A DNA stretch of 64,000 nt from Brachynemurus nebulosus (GCA_035578155.1 JAPWDM010000003.1:69308142-69372141), one strand, 5' to 3'. Positions 35,581-48,748 are shown, counted from the stretch's first letter. A program made the numbers and translations. The notes: generated by a model not told the origin, from the sequence alone.

Positions 35581-36185
35581 ACGCCGTGAGCAGCGGGGCC
35601 CCATCACGGTAGTCGAATTTTCCCCTTCATCTTCGGTATTGAATGTCTACAAGCGAAATGTGATTGAAAGTCTACAACCGAATTGTCATTTTGTTGGTTT
35701 CAAAACTGGTGATGAGTGTTCGGCTGATCGAGGCTTTAAAAAAAGGTTTTAAGTATTTAAGGGCTGTATCTCAGTAAATTTCAATTTTGTGCCGAAAACA
35801 GGTAGCAGAAAAAAAGCCAACACAATTCGTACGAGGACATTCCTGCCCATGTTTATCCGCTAATTGCCTTTATGTTTTAGTTTTAAATATTAAAAAAGGA
35901 CCTTAAATAGTAAACTGGAAGGCCTTTATAAAGATATTTTTTCTTTCCAAAAAAATCCAAAATTTCTATTTTATAAATACTAAAAATCCAAAATTCCTAA
36001 TTTATAAATAAACAGTGACTTTAATAACATTTTTAAATTACTTAATATGTATGTATTTCATTTGTCATAAAAGTAAGTTCACTTTTTTTTAAATTTTTTA
36101 AAATTACTATTCGCCTACTTGTATTTAGAATAAACATAATGCTTTTAAAACACATTTAACAATAGCATTCAATTCCGATGTAAAA

Positions 36186-37065
36186 ATGGGAGAAGTGGGG
36201 GGAAAAGTGATGCGGACTCCCTACAAGGTACTAGCTGGATACTAACTGAATACACGTACAAAATTTCAGCCCTCTAGGTTTCCTTATGGAGTCTCTAGAC
36301 GTGTTAGAAAACAAGCAAAAAAATTAAGGAAATATTGGCGTAAAAATCGTGGGGGTAAGGGTTAAAAGTTGAAACCTCCAAAAAACAGTGTCTGGCTATT
36401 AGCTTAACCTGTACACCAAATTTCTGCCGTCTAGGTTTATTTGGGGAGATTTTGACCCGAACGAAACTGTTAAAAAACAAGAAAAATCATGTTCTTTTGG
36501 GTATAAAAATGGTGGGGGTAGGGGTTAAAAGTCGAGACCCCCAAAAGGCACCCCCTTGATACTAACTCAATCCGAATACAAAATTTCAGCCCTCTAGGTT
36601 TATTCGGGTGACCTGTGCGAGTGGTACAAACTTCGAAAACCTCGAAAATGCATGAAATTGTAGCTTAAAAATGAGGGGGGTGGGGGTAAAATATTAAAAC
36701 CTCCAAAAAGCACAACCTAGGTACGAACTTTATCAACACACCAAATTTCAACCCTCTACGTTAATTCTGGGGGGCTGGGGGCCTGTTAGATCCAGCGAAA
36801 ATCGTTTTTCCCCCCTCTACTCCCACCATATCATCCTAGGAAGCTGAATTTTGGATATGTTGTAGATAATTGACCGAAACATTATTTAAAACCGGTTTGG
36901 AGAAGTTTTATTGCTTTTCCGCCCCCCACCACCCCCTTAAAGGTCGGGTCAGAAAAAAAATTTGCCCAAAATTTGACCCCACTTTGATAGTATGAGGTGC
37001 CTCGAAAATGAGCCCCATTTACCAAATTTCATCTCTTAACTTCCATAGGGGGGCCCTACACAAAT
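36186..37065 (+). repeat. ~160-bp quasi-tandem repeats in copy 1
   Basis: The phrase CAAATTTCAGCCCTCTAGGT recurs with variation near 36260, 36417, 36580, 36741 and 37022. Between occurrences lie GGGGGTAGGGGTTAAAAGT-type G-rich blocks and ACCTCCAAAAAGCAC. Units are diverged from each other, yet each is nearly identical to its counterpart in copy 2. Confidence 0.6.
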
Positions 37066-37079
37066 TAAAAGGTGGCGGG

Positions 37080-37083
<4 letters not shown>

Positions 37084-37142
<59 letters not shown>
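37084..37142. repeat. (AT)n microsatellite, about 59 bp
   Basis: Uninterrupted AT repeat near the 3' end of copy 1. The same site in copy 2 has only about 24 bp, so the array has expanded or contracted since duplication. The Tyr/Ile frame over it is an artefact. Confidence 0.9.
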
Positions 37143-37146
<4 letters not shown>

Positions 37147-37337
37147 CATTTTTTTTTCTACATATTCGTGTTCTACGGGTCCGAAAACGGATAGCACCCC
37201 TACTCTCGCCTCTCGCAGCTCTTATCGTATAGACTGTATAAGTCTAATTTTTCGGAGAAAATTCGACTAAAAATTCAAATACCATTTTTTGATTAAATCA
37301 CGGCTTCAATATTAAAAATTGATTAAATAATTTGACG

Positions 37338-37628
<291 letters not shown>

Positions 37629-37700
<72 letters not shown>
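37629..37700. repeat. (AT)n microsatellite, about 72 bp
   Basis: Third long AT array within 620 bp, just outside the right arm of the palindrome. Confidence 0.9.
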
Positions 37701-37704
<4 letters not shown>

Positions 37705-38054
37705 CAATTGTCCTTATAGGCTAGTCAACTTATTTAAAAGAAAACTAGTTAGCGGAAAGTTTAGTCACAGTCGTTATAATCGTCGTTCTTTACGTTTTCT
37801 GGGTCGCTGAACACGAATTTGAATTTGCTAACAGATATTTTGCCCGGAACATTGATTATTTTGCAAAAAAGTCAAATTTTTGCTAATCTTTTAAGTTTTT
37901 AATCTTAATCTTGGTAAATATACATTTTCTCGAAAATATTGTTCTTTATAAAATTAAAGTCGGCAAAATTTCCTACAAATTTTGTACATAACAATTCTTT
38001 CTACGACCAACCGCTACGCCGCTAGAACGCACAAAAAAACGGGCGTAATTTTTA
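37701..38054. other. Short spacer, no gene recognised
   Basis: Nothing beyond A+T-rich sequence was seen. Confidence 0.4.
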
Positions 38055-38506
38055 AAAATAAAAATTGCCAATTGCCACTAGTTTTTGTCAATAAAAAAAT
38101 TTTTGCCGTCAGTTGCCAAAAAAGCACGCATAGGATCTGGTTGAAATTTTCGCTGGTTATTGTTAATATAATGAGCAACAACACGCCATGCCATCAGAAA
38201 ATACACGGCTGGTCGATTTCCCGAAATTGGACTTCAAAAACTCATTATTATAAATGCTTATTTATACACAAAAAACTTTTTTGACTGTTAATTTCTATAA
38301 AACCACGCATAGGATTTGGTTAAAATTTTCGCTGGTTATTATTAATATAATAAGCAACAAAATGCCAGGCCAGCAGAAAATACACGGCTAGTCGTTTTCC
38401 CGAAATTTGTCTTCAAATGACGTATTTTATAGGCGCTTTTTTCAAAAAAAAAAAATTTTGCCGTTAATTGCCAGAAAAACCACGCATAGGATCTGGTTCC
38501 AGCAAC
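38055..38506 (+). repeat. ~178-bp tandem repeat, about 2.4 units
   Basis: CACGCATAGGATCTGGTT (or a one-base variant) starts at 38125, 38304 and 38481. Between them are TTTTCGCTGGTTATT, CAGAAAATACACGGCT and TTTCCCGAAATT in the same order. The third unit breaks off after the landmark. The frames on either strand do not look like protein. Confidence 0.75.
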
Positions 38507-40165
38507 CCAGAAAACATAAAGAATGACGATTATTAGGACTGTGACTAAACTTTCCCTTAACATTCCTAATATGCTTAGACTATTATGGAGTACTGCTAAT
38601 ACAAAATTTATACGTGTATCTTACCTATTACTTTCATTAATTTCAGCTTCTCATAGTGACGCCGGCATTTGATAAATAAATGGTATATTGAAATTTTTTA
38701 TTCCTTTTTAAATTTTGAATTGTTTAAAAGAAAAATCAGCCACTAGAACGCTCATGGTCGCTTTTTGTTAAAAACTAAGGTTAAGTTCCTCCTAGTTATA
38801 TAACAAATACAATTTCTTTCATGAAGTTTACAGAAGATTGAAGATTTTGACTATTGATTTTTTTGAAATAACATGTTACTTAGCAAGATCCGTAATTGTT
38901 ATTTGTGTGGCTTCGGATGCAGTTGGAGAATATCTGATACTGAAAGTCAAGAATTTTTATATATACCCGGCCACAAAAATATACTTACTGGATTGGAAAA
39001 AAAGAAAAAAAAATACGTAAAATTCATGGAAAATGCAATTTTTTTGTAATTACATAGCAGTAGAAAAAATATTCATAACGCCAATTCCATACATGAAAAT
39101 ATCTTAAGAATATTTCAGATAAATGAACTCAGTCTTTTAACTGAGTTTTAACTTCTATTAAATTTTTATAATATTTAACTAATTATTATTTTATTAGGTA
39201 TCAATAAAGCCGTGATACACACACTTCAAGGTTAAAATTTATACTCAGATCCAGTAAAAAATAAGAACACTGGTGGCACGTATATATTCTTTTTCTTTCA
39301 AACGCGCAACCAAAAAACAAATTTATTCCGGTCAAATTAGACGTATAGATGTTTCTTACTGTACGTACTTATATAATATGTTCTGATTCATACTGGATGG
39401 GGCAAAATTTTCGAAAATAATTTATCTTGAGAATGATTTGCATTCATTTAGAACAATGAGGAGCGTTGTTGATTTAAAACTTTCCCATTGTCATATTTTA
39501 ATAAAATGCGAACAAAATTTGTATATCTTTGCGTATAATAGATTATAAAATTATTTAAGTTAGTTTTGCTCGGGGAATACAATTATTAATATTAGAAACA
39601 AGAGTCAGTAGAACTATAAAATCGATTATAATGGTGTTCAGAAACTAAAGAAGTGTCCACATGTAGTCTATAGTTTAATACTAGGACGATAAAAAACGGA
39701 GCCTGATGCAACGGGCCGGGCCTCGAAATGAATTTGGTACAACAAAATAATAAAATTAATTATAGTTTCCTCTTTTTAACATTGTACACCCTTGCACCTA
39801 CCTTGGGCCGATCCCGACTAGGACTCATCTATAGTTACAGAGTTGATTGCAGTCAAAGAGAGTCGGAAAACTGCTTCGTCAGACGAGCTAACCACTTTAA
39901 CCACCAAAGTAACATAATTTCGACACATTTCAGACTATTACAAAAAATATCCTTCAAGTTTTGCTTGCAATATATTCAAAACTTCTATTTTAGAAACCAA
40001 AATAGTCCTTCAAGTGCTACAGTTTTAAAAACGTCCTTCGATTTTCAATTGCAAAATCTTTTGATTTAAATATTGTCGATGTGCTTCTGACCATTTATCA
40101 GTGTATGGCGAACTATTGTTTCTATTTAAACTTACGTTAATATTCATATAATCACTTATAATTAA
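38507..40165. other. A+T-rich stretch, no gene recognised
   Basis: On the minus strand 39790-39910 contains GTGGTTAGCTCGTCTGACG, which resembles a tRNA A box, but no B box follows at the right distance. The frames 38838-39020 and 39728-40069 are unrecognised. Confidence 0.35.
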
Positions 40166-40233
40166 CTGTCTGGAACTCGAACCTGAGATCCCCTGAAAAT
40201 CAGTTAGATACTTCGTCACTAAACTACCGATCC
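40166..40233 (-). pseudogene. tRNA-like sequence (degenerate, SINE head?)
   Basis: On the minus strand this reads GGATCGGTAGTTTAGTGACG at the 5' side and ends with CAGGTTCGAGTTCCAGAC, a good B box. The D side and the GGATC before the T arm match the style of 31846-31916 and 52235-52304. The anticodon arm does not pair properly, so it is not a working tRNA. Confidence 0.5.
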
Positions 40234-43200
40234 TTGTTTGCGAGCCACTCCAATTTGACAATGTATCAATTGTATATATTATAATTACATGACCTCTTTA
40301 CGTTAATTTATCCTCATGTGTACTCAAATCACCATTACTGGAACTGATTTTGCATATATAAGACAGAAAATGTTAGTTAGTACGTTCAAGTTATATTTAA
40401 ATTAAAATTACTTTGTATCCTTCACGCACTCATGGTTGCGGTATTAATGCTCCTTTATTTTTCGATGGAAAATGAATATGAAATAGCCTAGCACAAAATT
40501 AAAATAATAAAATCGTTTGATTTGCCTCGGCTTATTGTGAGCTAACGTACTTACAGATACCTATGTACATCAGCTAATTCTATCGGATTTTCTATGTTTA
40601 TGGCATCAGATAAATATTTTAAGAAAAATCAATAATGTTTCGCCGGGAATTCTGGAAAATAACGTAATCTTGATTCAAGATGATAACAAGTGATAATATG
40701 CTTAAAAATAATGAATTTTTTTTTCAAATTTACCTGAAGAAAGATAGGAGAATTTCTATGAAGTTTTAGTAAAATAAGGAGCGATGGTATTTGGTGCGAG
40801 ATAGTCTGGTACAAAAGTATAGCTCAGCGAAAAAATTTTCTTTTATCAAAAATTAAATAATATATTAATATTCTTCAGTTATTACATTTGTATACCACTT
40901 GTTTTCTTTAATTTCCGCGCGCTTATGTTATAGCAATATAAAATTATTGTTGCAAAAGCGTTTTAAAAACGTTATAAAATGATGTTTATAAATTATATTT
41001 CAAAAACGGCGTGGTGAGTAATTTTTATTTCTTATTAAATATGGTTTGTAACTTTGCATTTTATTACATATTAAATTTTTATCAAATTCCTTTGACACGT
41101 TTTCATTTTATTTAAAAAAATCGTGTGAATATATCAACTTCTCATAAGAGCTCGCTAAGAGTAGAATTACAAAACTTTGAAACCGTTATAGGCTCGTATA
41201 GGCTCGTATTATTGGTATTGAATTAAATATATGTCTAGAGAAGTTTCGTTAAAATCCTTTGAAAGTTCGCTTTTCGGACCAACTACCGTAGACAAGAGAG
41301 TATTTTAAGGGTATATAAGGTGGCCCTTATTTTGGTATGTACTATCTTATTTCAGTCTTATTTCTTGCTGCTTTTTAATTTGTTATTAAACATAAAATTC
41401 AAGAAGGGGGGAAGATAAATTAAAAATGACTTGAAATCTTTTCTAAAACAATTGAGAATCCAATGTTTTTATTGAGTAAGAAATCAATATGGTGGACAGT
41501 ATGGTATCTGAGAATGTACTTGACAGTTTAAAAAATATATTTTTTTAAAAGTTTTTAGATTTAAACAGCCGTCATTTTGAAAATATATTACGGAACCAAA
41601 AGATCCTAGTTCCTGACAAAATGACGGTATCGAGGAATAACATGCACTCTGACTTATATGGATATCTCAAACACCTTTTCAGATACACGAGGAACCATGT
41701 CAAAAAACGTACATTCGAGAAAATAGCATTTAAAGATTTTTTTTTAATTGAATTATAATAAAGTGCGTGCACTAAAATGCCGATAACTTTTTGATTTTTC
41801 ATTTTTTTAAAAATAAAATTTTAGGAGAATATTTCTAACACCTTAAGGAACATATTTATCGAAAAAAATCGATTATATTTCAGCGAATCTCCTCTTAATA
41901 AAGCCAGCTTTTCTAAAAATAAAAATTAAAAATTCGATCCACTTTTTTTCATTTAATCATCACGAATTATTCAGTCATCTCCCGGGACAAAAGAAGTATC
42001 GGATCAATGAGGTTAAGCAGCTCGGTGTCGAGAGAATACCCTTGAGGATTCTCTATTAATCAAAAACACACCGTAAATTTTATATTTTATTTTTACAACA
42101 AAACTGTATTTAGACCATATAGAACAATTTTTCATCTACTCTAAACAAAACAAATCAACATATTTTTTTTTTTTTAAATTTTAAATAATTACAAAACGAA
42201 AAATTTTTACCCAGAATTTATAGAGGAAAATGAAATGAAAAAAACAAATGAAAGTAATAATAATAAAGCAAAGCTCAGAGCTCAGAACTCAAAAGCTACA
42301 CGCTGTGTTGTGATTACAATGTACAGAGAATATGGTGTTATTATTATAGCAAGAGTAGTAGTAGTTCATTTTTGAATTGTAATAACAATAGAATTTTAAC
42401 CGAAGAACTAAAAACTTTACCTTAATATATTTACATATATATCTAATACACCAGTACGAACGAACCTATTGTTTTTGAATATAATGTACAAGAAAGAGAT
42501 AACATTATCATAATACAGTACATGTCTAAATTGATTTTGAGTTGAAACAAAAAATTCGTCTTAATAGAATACCGATATTTTTTTAAATACCCATATTTAA
42601 CTGTAATACCGACATTTTTTAAAGATTTTTAAGCTTTAAGAATTTCTTATTTTACAGTACCTATTAAAAAAAAATGTGTCTTCCACCAAAAGCTCAGAAG
42701 GGAGAAAACAAACTGGACTCCACAGAAATGTATTATTATTATTATTTTTTTTTTTTAAATACACACACCGGCATAATTAGCAGAACATGAAAAAAATATA
42801 AAAACTTATTTATTAAATAAAGTTGGCGGATTTTTTTCATTTTTACTTAAAATAATATTGAAGCAACGAATCATTTGACTTTCCATAGAATTGTCTTTAT
42901 TTATTATTGATGCAATTCTTTTTAAGAAATCTGTCACTTTCGAATTCAAATGCCGTTTCTTCTCAATGTGGTTGAGCTTCAAACTGCCGTAATTGAAGAA
43001 TGACAAAGACTGTCCCAGGAAACTATAGATAACATCATGCTGAGTATAGAAAAGCGAATGGAAGCTTTGATAAGAGCACGGGAGGAACCAGGCGGGATTA
43101 AAACGCTGTGTTTCATTTTCTATTTGTTAAATAATCTTTAACTTAAATTATTCTTAGACGACATAAGATTGCAAAGGTTTGCCATTTTATATGGTTACTT

Positions 43201-43429
43201 GTTTTTCTACCAAAAGAAAGGTATATCGACTTGTAAACATGTCATTTTAAATGAATAATTAAATAAGATCAATATTTTCTTGAAATTAAATGCTTTGTTT
43301 GATTCTTACAGATTTTTTGTATGTTCCGCTAATTCTGCCGGTGTGTGTATATGAATACGACAAATTAGTTATTTCTGAAGAAATTTAAAATTCATTTTCC
43401 AGCGCCTCCACCATTTATAATATTAATAT
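40234..43429. other. A+T-rich stretch, no gene recognised
   Basis: Only short unrecognised frames (40629-40814, 41572-41802 and 42806-43006, all minus). Long A and T runs occur around 42158-42176 and 42745-42757. No repeat boundary or RNA gene was seen. Confidence 0.4.
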
Positions 43430-43431
43430 TA

Positions 43432-43657
43432 TTGGAGACGCAAAGATTACGCGTGTGCTGCTGGTGGTAAAATTAGAACTAGTATATCAAGTAAAAATAC
43501 ACGTATACGTTCAATTGACATAATAATATGTATTATACAAATTATGTGCGGATTACTGGATTCTATATAATCAATTAAACTTATACATATATTTATACTT
43601 GATACTAGTTCTAAAATTTACCACCAGAGATGCGAGTGAGAATCTTTGCGTCGCCAA
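43432..43657. mobile_element. TA-flanked inverted-repeat MITE
   Basis: TTGGAGACGCAAAGATT is mirrored by AATCTTTGCGTCGCCAA. The next block GGTGGTAAAATTAGAACTAG is mirrored by CTAGTTCTAAAATTTACCACC-type sequence. The arms are about 65 bases in a 226-bp element. TA stands directly outside both ends, as expected for Tc1/mariner-type elements. Confidence 0.7.
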
Positions 43658-43659
43658 TA

Positions 43660-44464
43660 CTGGAGTGTTACATTTTCTAACATAACTATCAAAACATGCT
43701 ACTGGAAACAAATTAATGAAACAAAGAAATTTCTTAAATTTTGCAGTGATATTTGAAAGGTTATATCACAGTGAGAAATGGTCGTTTAATGGAGATTTAA
43801 AAAAAAAGAGGGTTTTGAAGCTTTAAGTTTGTTGTTTTGAGAAATTTTGACAAAAATGTTTTTGGAGCTACAGTTATTGCACAGTGATAAGAAATAGGGC
43901 GAGACAAAAATGTTCCAATTTAAAAATTATTTTTTTTTAGTGTGTGGACTTGAGAAAATTTTTTGCAATTATATCGATGGATTGGTCAGTAAGCTTGTTC
44001 ATTCAGTTTTAATTTACTTTTTTCAAATTCTCTCTATGTTAATTTTTTGGTGAGATATTCCATTTCAAATGAAAAAAGATCCTTTGTCATTGAGCATCGT
44101 TATCTCAGCAACTGATGACCGTACGGTAAATCTAAATTTTTGAATAAATTTTCTACAAAGACCTATTATGATTTTTAAAGAAAAAATTTTTTCTGACCTT
44201 TACCCTAATTTGAAATAACTTGTGGCGGTATATTAGGACATCTTCGGCTTATTTACAAAATTTGATAAAACTACTAATATTGAACGTGACTTTTACTATT
44301 CAATGTACCCACAATAACCCTGAAAATTTACAAATCGATCCATCAAACTGTTTTTTTCTTGTTTTTTTTTTTCTTTTGTTTGAAATGATCAAAATTTTTA
44401 AAAGAACTAAAAGAACAAGTTTATTGTTCGGAAACATTCCGTAATCATTATGCATATCAACATG
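43660..44464. other. No gene recognised
   Basis: A+T-rich. The frame 44220-44444 is unrecognised. Confidence 0.4.
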
Positions 44465-44797
44465 AATAAAATAAAGTAAAAAAAATGTTTTTTTAAGAAA
44501 AAGCTTTTATTTATAAATGGGCTAAAAAAAATAAAATAACCTTTGAGTGAAGTTTGAAGCAATATGCAACATAATTTATAAAAGCTTGAGGCGTTATCAT
44601 TAGTTATTTCTGTTTTGGATATAAGTGTAGCTATTTTACGTTTCAGTAGTTACCAAACTTAATTAAACGCCTCAAGCTTTTAGAAATTATGTTGCATATT
44701 GCTTAAAACTTCACTCAAAAGTTATTCTATTTTTTTTTTAGCCCATTTATAAATAAAAGGTTTTTCTTAAAAAACATTTTTTTTACTTTATTTTATT
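44465..44797. mobile_element. 333-bp palindromic element
   Basis: The arms 44465-44595 and 44666-44797 are inverted complements with few differences. Key blocks are AATAAAATAAAGTAAAAAAA, TTTATAAATGGGCTAAAAAA, AGCAATATGCAACATAATTT and AAAAGCTTGAGGCGTT, each mirrored. The loop is about 70 bases. No target duplication was identified. Confidence 0.75.
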
Positions 44798-45858
44798 TTC
44801 TACTTTTTGGTCTGATTACAATTAATTTAAAAAAAATTAAAGAAATAATTTTTTTACCTATATTTTAATCGGTTAATTTACCCTAATCAGACATAACTAT
44901 GGAAACAAAAAATTGCAATGTAAAATCAATGGACAATATTTGACAATTCGAAATGACAAAAAGTTGCATAGGACTAAAAGTTAACAATTTTGGTTTGGGG
45001 CGAATTAGGGAAAAACTAATTATACAATATTGTATTGTCATCAAGGTTAGACACGTATGTAAAATTTGAAACCTCTAGCTCAATTAGAACCTGTCTAAAT
45101 TTTGATTCCAAGATTTGATCTAACCCAACATACTAACATAGCAAGTTAAATAAAAGCTTGTAAAAGAGAAGAATTTTTTTTTAATTTAAAAAAAAAAAAG
45201 AAGCAATTTTTTCTGAAACATTTTCAATAATTTTGAAACAAATTTTTTTTTTTTTTTTTGACTCATTGACTGATATGTAACAACGGCAAACAAGAATACA
45301 TTCAAGCTCCAATTACAAATACGCTAGTAGACGAACTAGATTGTTACTTGTACTGTACATAAGTCAACACAGACATCAAAGAGTAAAATATCACGTTGTG
45401 AAATTAATCATTTGTTCTCAAAGTTAAATTAAATTTGCGTATTCATAATATGCTATTCGCAACACATTTAAATATACAACGAAACGAATAGCTAGCTCTT
45501 GCTATAGCTCGCTCGTTCGCTTGCTATACTATAATAGCAACGGCAACACCACTACAGAATAGCTGAACATCAGCAGCTCTGTAGCTGGTACTCAAAATTT
45601 ACAATGAATGAGGGAATCAAATTGCTTCCTGGGAAAAAGCTATACATAGCATTGAATGAAGCTATGAAGCTAACGGTATAATAATTTTTATGTTTCATAT
45701 ATATAGCTAATAATTTTTGTGAAATAGAAATATCTACCTATAATTGATACGACATGAAGCTACACAGAGAAGAAAGAGATGGAATGTTGCATGAATAATC
45801 TATACATTGTTCAAACACACGAAAAGCAAATTCATTTTGTCAAAAATATAAATTAAAA
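44798..45858. other. A+T-rich stretch, no gene recognised
   Basis: 45484-45540 is rich in TAGCTAGCTC/GCTCGCTCG words. There are oligo-T runs at 45246-45260. No gene is recognised. Confidence 0.4.
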
Positions 45859-47514
45859 ACGCCGTGAGCAGCGGGGCCCCATCACGGTAGTCGAATTTTC
45901 CCCTTCATCTTCGGTATTGAATGTCTAGAAGCGAAATGTGATTGAAAGTCTACAACCGAATTGTCATTTTGTTGGTTTCAAAACTGGTGATGAGTGTTCG
46001 GCTGATCGAGGCTTTAAAAAAAGGTTTTAAGTATTTAAGGGCTGTATCTCAGTAAATTTCAATTTTGTGCCGAAAACAGGTAGCAGAAAAAAAGCCAACA
46101 CAATTCGTACGAGGACATTCCTGCCCATGTTTATCCGTTAATTGCCTTTATGTTTTAGTTTTAAAAATTAAAAAAGGACCTTAAATAGTAAACTGGAAGG
46201 CCTTTATAAAGATATTTTTTCTTTCCAAAAAAATCCAAAATTTCTATTTTATAAATACTAAAAATCCAAAATTCCTAATTTATAAATAAACAGTGACTTT
46301 AATAACATTTTTAAATTACTTAATATGTATGTATTTCATTTGTCATAAAAGTAAGTTCACTTTTTTTTAAATTTTTTAAAATTACTATTCGCCTACTTGT
46401 ATTTAGAATAAACATAATGCTTTTAAAACACATTTAACAATAGCATTCAATTCCGATGTAAAAATGGGAGAAGTGGGGGGAAAAGTGATGCGGACTCCCT
46501 ACAAGGTACTAGCTGGATACTAACTGAATACACGTACAAAATTTCAGCCCTCTAGGTTTCCTTATGGAGTCTCTAGACATGTTAGAAAACAAGCAAAAAA
46601 ATTAAGGAAATATTGGCGTAAAAATCGTGGGGGTAAGGGTTAAAAGTTGAAACCTCCAAAAAACAGTGTCTGGCTATTAGCTTAACCTGTACACAAAATT
46701 TCAGCCCTCTAGGTTTATTTGGGGAGATTTTGACCCGAACGAAACTGTTAAAAAACAAGAAAAATCATGTTCTTTTGGGTATAAAAATGGTGGGGGTAGG
46801 GGTTAAAAGTCGAGACCCCCAAAAGGCACCCCCTTGATACTAACTCAATCCGAATACAAAATTTCAGCCCTCTAGGTTTATTCGGGTGACCTGTGCGAGT
46901 GGTACAAACTTCGAAAACGTCGAAAATGCATGAAATTGTAGCTTAAAAATGAGGGGGGTGGGGGTAAAATATTAAAACCTCCAAAAAGCACAACCTAGGT
47001 ACGAACTTTATCAACACACCAAATTTCAACCCTCTACGTTAATTCTGGGGGGCTGGGGGCCTGTTAGATCCAGCGAAAATCGTTTTTCCCCCCTCTACTC
47101 CCACCATATCATCCTAGGAAGCTGAATTTTGGATATGTTGTAGATAATTGACCGAAACATTATTTAAAACCGGTTTGGAAAAGTTTTATTGCTTTTCCGC
47201 CCCCCCACCACCCCCTTAAAGGTCGGGTCCGAAAAAAAATTTGCCCAAAATTTGACCCCACTTTGATAGTATTGTTGTGCATCGGAATAAGCCCCACTTA
47301 CCAAATTTCATCTCTTAACTTCCATAGGGGGGCCCTACACATATTAAAAGGTTGCGGGAAAATATATATATATATATATATATATCAGACATCTTTTTTT
47401 TTTACATAATCGTATTCTACGGGTCCGAAAACGGATAGCGCCCCTGGTCTCGCCTCTCGCAGCTCTTATCGTATAGACTGTATAAGTCTAATTTTTCGGA
47501 GAAAATTCGACTAA
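45859..47514 (+). mobile_element. 1.66-kb non-autonomous element, copy 2
   Basis: Direct copy of 35581-37270, starting about 10.3 kb downstream. Differences are mostly single bases, a shorter AT array (47362-47385), and a small cluster of changes around 47271-47300. The inverted pair TAGTCGAATTTTC / GAAAATTCGACTA is at 45888-45900 and 47501-47513. The flanks differ from copy 1 right at the start and end, which supports transposition rather than a larger segmental duplication. Confidence 0.75.
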
Positions 47515-47794
47515 TAATAGACTGTGCAGTTGGTAGTATTGATTTTTTTAAATTAATTTTGATAAAAAATTTGGAATTTTTTTTTTTTTTTAAATAAATA
47601 AAATTTGTTTTGATGTGTAGTGATCCAATTTAGAGAAAATCCAATATATACACTTCTGTCGAAAACCAAACATAAAATAACATTTTCTGATAATTTTTTC
47701 TAAGCCAATAATACATACTGTTTTACTGTCTTTGATAGTTGAACTGCTAGAAGTACTGACAATTAATGACCACGATATGTTACTTACGCTACTT
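47515..47794. other. Short spacer, no gene recognised
   Basis: The stretch includes a poly-T run at 47578-47592. 47735-47794 may be decayed units of the minisatellite that follows. Confidence 0.35.
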
Positions 47795-48748
47795 TCGATG
47801 CAGAACTGCTGTGATCTTACTACCTATGGCAGGGGTCGGTAACCTTTTTTGGATGGCAGGCCACTTTAAAGAAAAATAATTTTTAGCGGGCCGCACACTC
47901 AAATATTTTTCAATGTAGTAAGTGGCTTAAGTAGGTTTTTTTAAACGAATTTTCGAATCGAAAATTCAGCTATTAGAGTCACTGTCTTGATGTTGCTTGA
48001 GCCTAGAATTATGATAGAAATAATTTATTTTGAAGTCTCTAGAAGCCAAAAATGACATTCACTAAAATTTATATAACTCTCGAACGAAAAATCTCCTATT
48101 TACGAAATTTGGTAAAAATGTTGGAAATCCAAAAAGTCAGACACGTCCGATCCCCGGAATGGATTTTTAGGTATTTTTGCCTAAACAATTTTTGTGGAAA
48201 AAGAGAGTTTTGCTCCATTTTTCTCAAGTTTTTGCCACATTTTCTTACACCGTTGGAAAGAGGAGTAAATAATCACATAAAAAGGGTTTTTGAAAAATAA
48301 TTCTATGTCAAATAGTTTCCGAGAAAAACTAATTTTCGTAAACAGAAATTCGCTATATTATGCAGGATACTGCGACAGGGGTATTTTCTTTTTTTAAGAC
48401 AACTTAATATAAATATTATTAAATATCAACATGAGGAAAAATTTTTAGTAACAGTTTTATTTACCTGTTATAAAACATCGGAGAAAGTATACCTAAAGTA
48501 TGCTCAACTCTGCATAGGCAGAGCAAATTGTTCGAAAAGTTATATTGCTTGACAGGCCGCATGAAAGCTTGCAAAGGGCCGCAGGTTGCCGACCCATGAC
48601 CTATGATATAGAACCACTGTAACCTTACTACCTTTGTTACAGAACTACTGTGATCTTACTACCTTTGGTATAAAACCTTACTACGTTTGCTATAGCCTTA
48701 TTACTTTGATTATAGAACTGCTGTGACCTAAGTACTTTTGGTATAGAA
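47795..48748 (+). repeat. 31-bp minisatellite, array B, split by hAT element
   Basis: One unit lies at 47795-47829 (GAACTGCTGTGATCTTACTACC) and about five more at 48607-48748 (TATAGAACTACTGTGATCTT followed by ACTACCTTTGG). This is the complement of array A at 20761-21050. The intervening 769 bp is the element at 47830-48598. The right flank 48749-48822 matches the flank of array A in reverse. Confidence 0.7.
47830..48598. mobile_element. Non-autonomous hAT-type element, 8-bp duplication
   Basis: The left end CAGGGGTCGGTAACCTTTTT is mirrored by a GGTTGCCGACCCATG end. ACCTATGG (47822-47829) and ACCTATGA (48599-48606) flank the insertion, 7 of 8 identical, the duplication length typical of hAT elements. 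Inner GGCAGGCCACTTT and GGGCCGCA words recur near both ends (GACAGGCCGCATG, GGGCCGCAGG). The frame 48052-48300 inside has no transposase features. Confidence 0.75.

Larger units (their letters stand above)
35581..37270 (+). mobile_element. 1.69-kb non-autonomous element, copy 1
   Basis: This is nearly identical (about 98% by eye) to 45859-47514 in the same orientation. Both begin ACGCCGTGAGCAGCGGGGCC and end GAGAAAATTCGACTAA. A 13-base inverted pair TAGTCGAATTTTC (35610-35622) / GAAAATTCGACTA (37257-37269) sits near the ends, and a small AGACT-GTATA-AGTCT hairpin is at 37231-37245. The CTAA 3' end with an upstream hairpin would be compatible with a Helitron-type 3' end, but the 5' end and host AT site are not convincing. 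The interior has no open frame of note. It includes four to five quasi-repeats of about 160 bp and an AT array. The superfamily is undecided. Confidence 0.75.

Noticed and set aside
39790..39910. Minus-strand tRNA-like GTGGTTAGCTCGTCTGACG.
   Set aside because: The T arm and acceptor pairing are missing, so it is too weak to list as a feature of its own.
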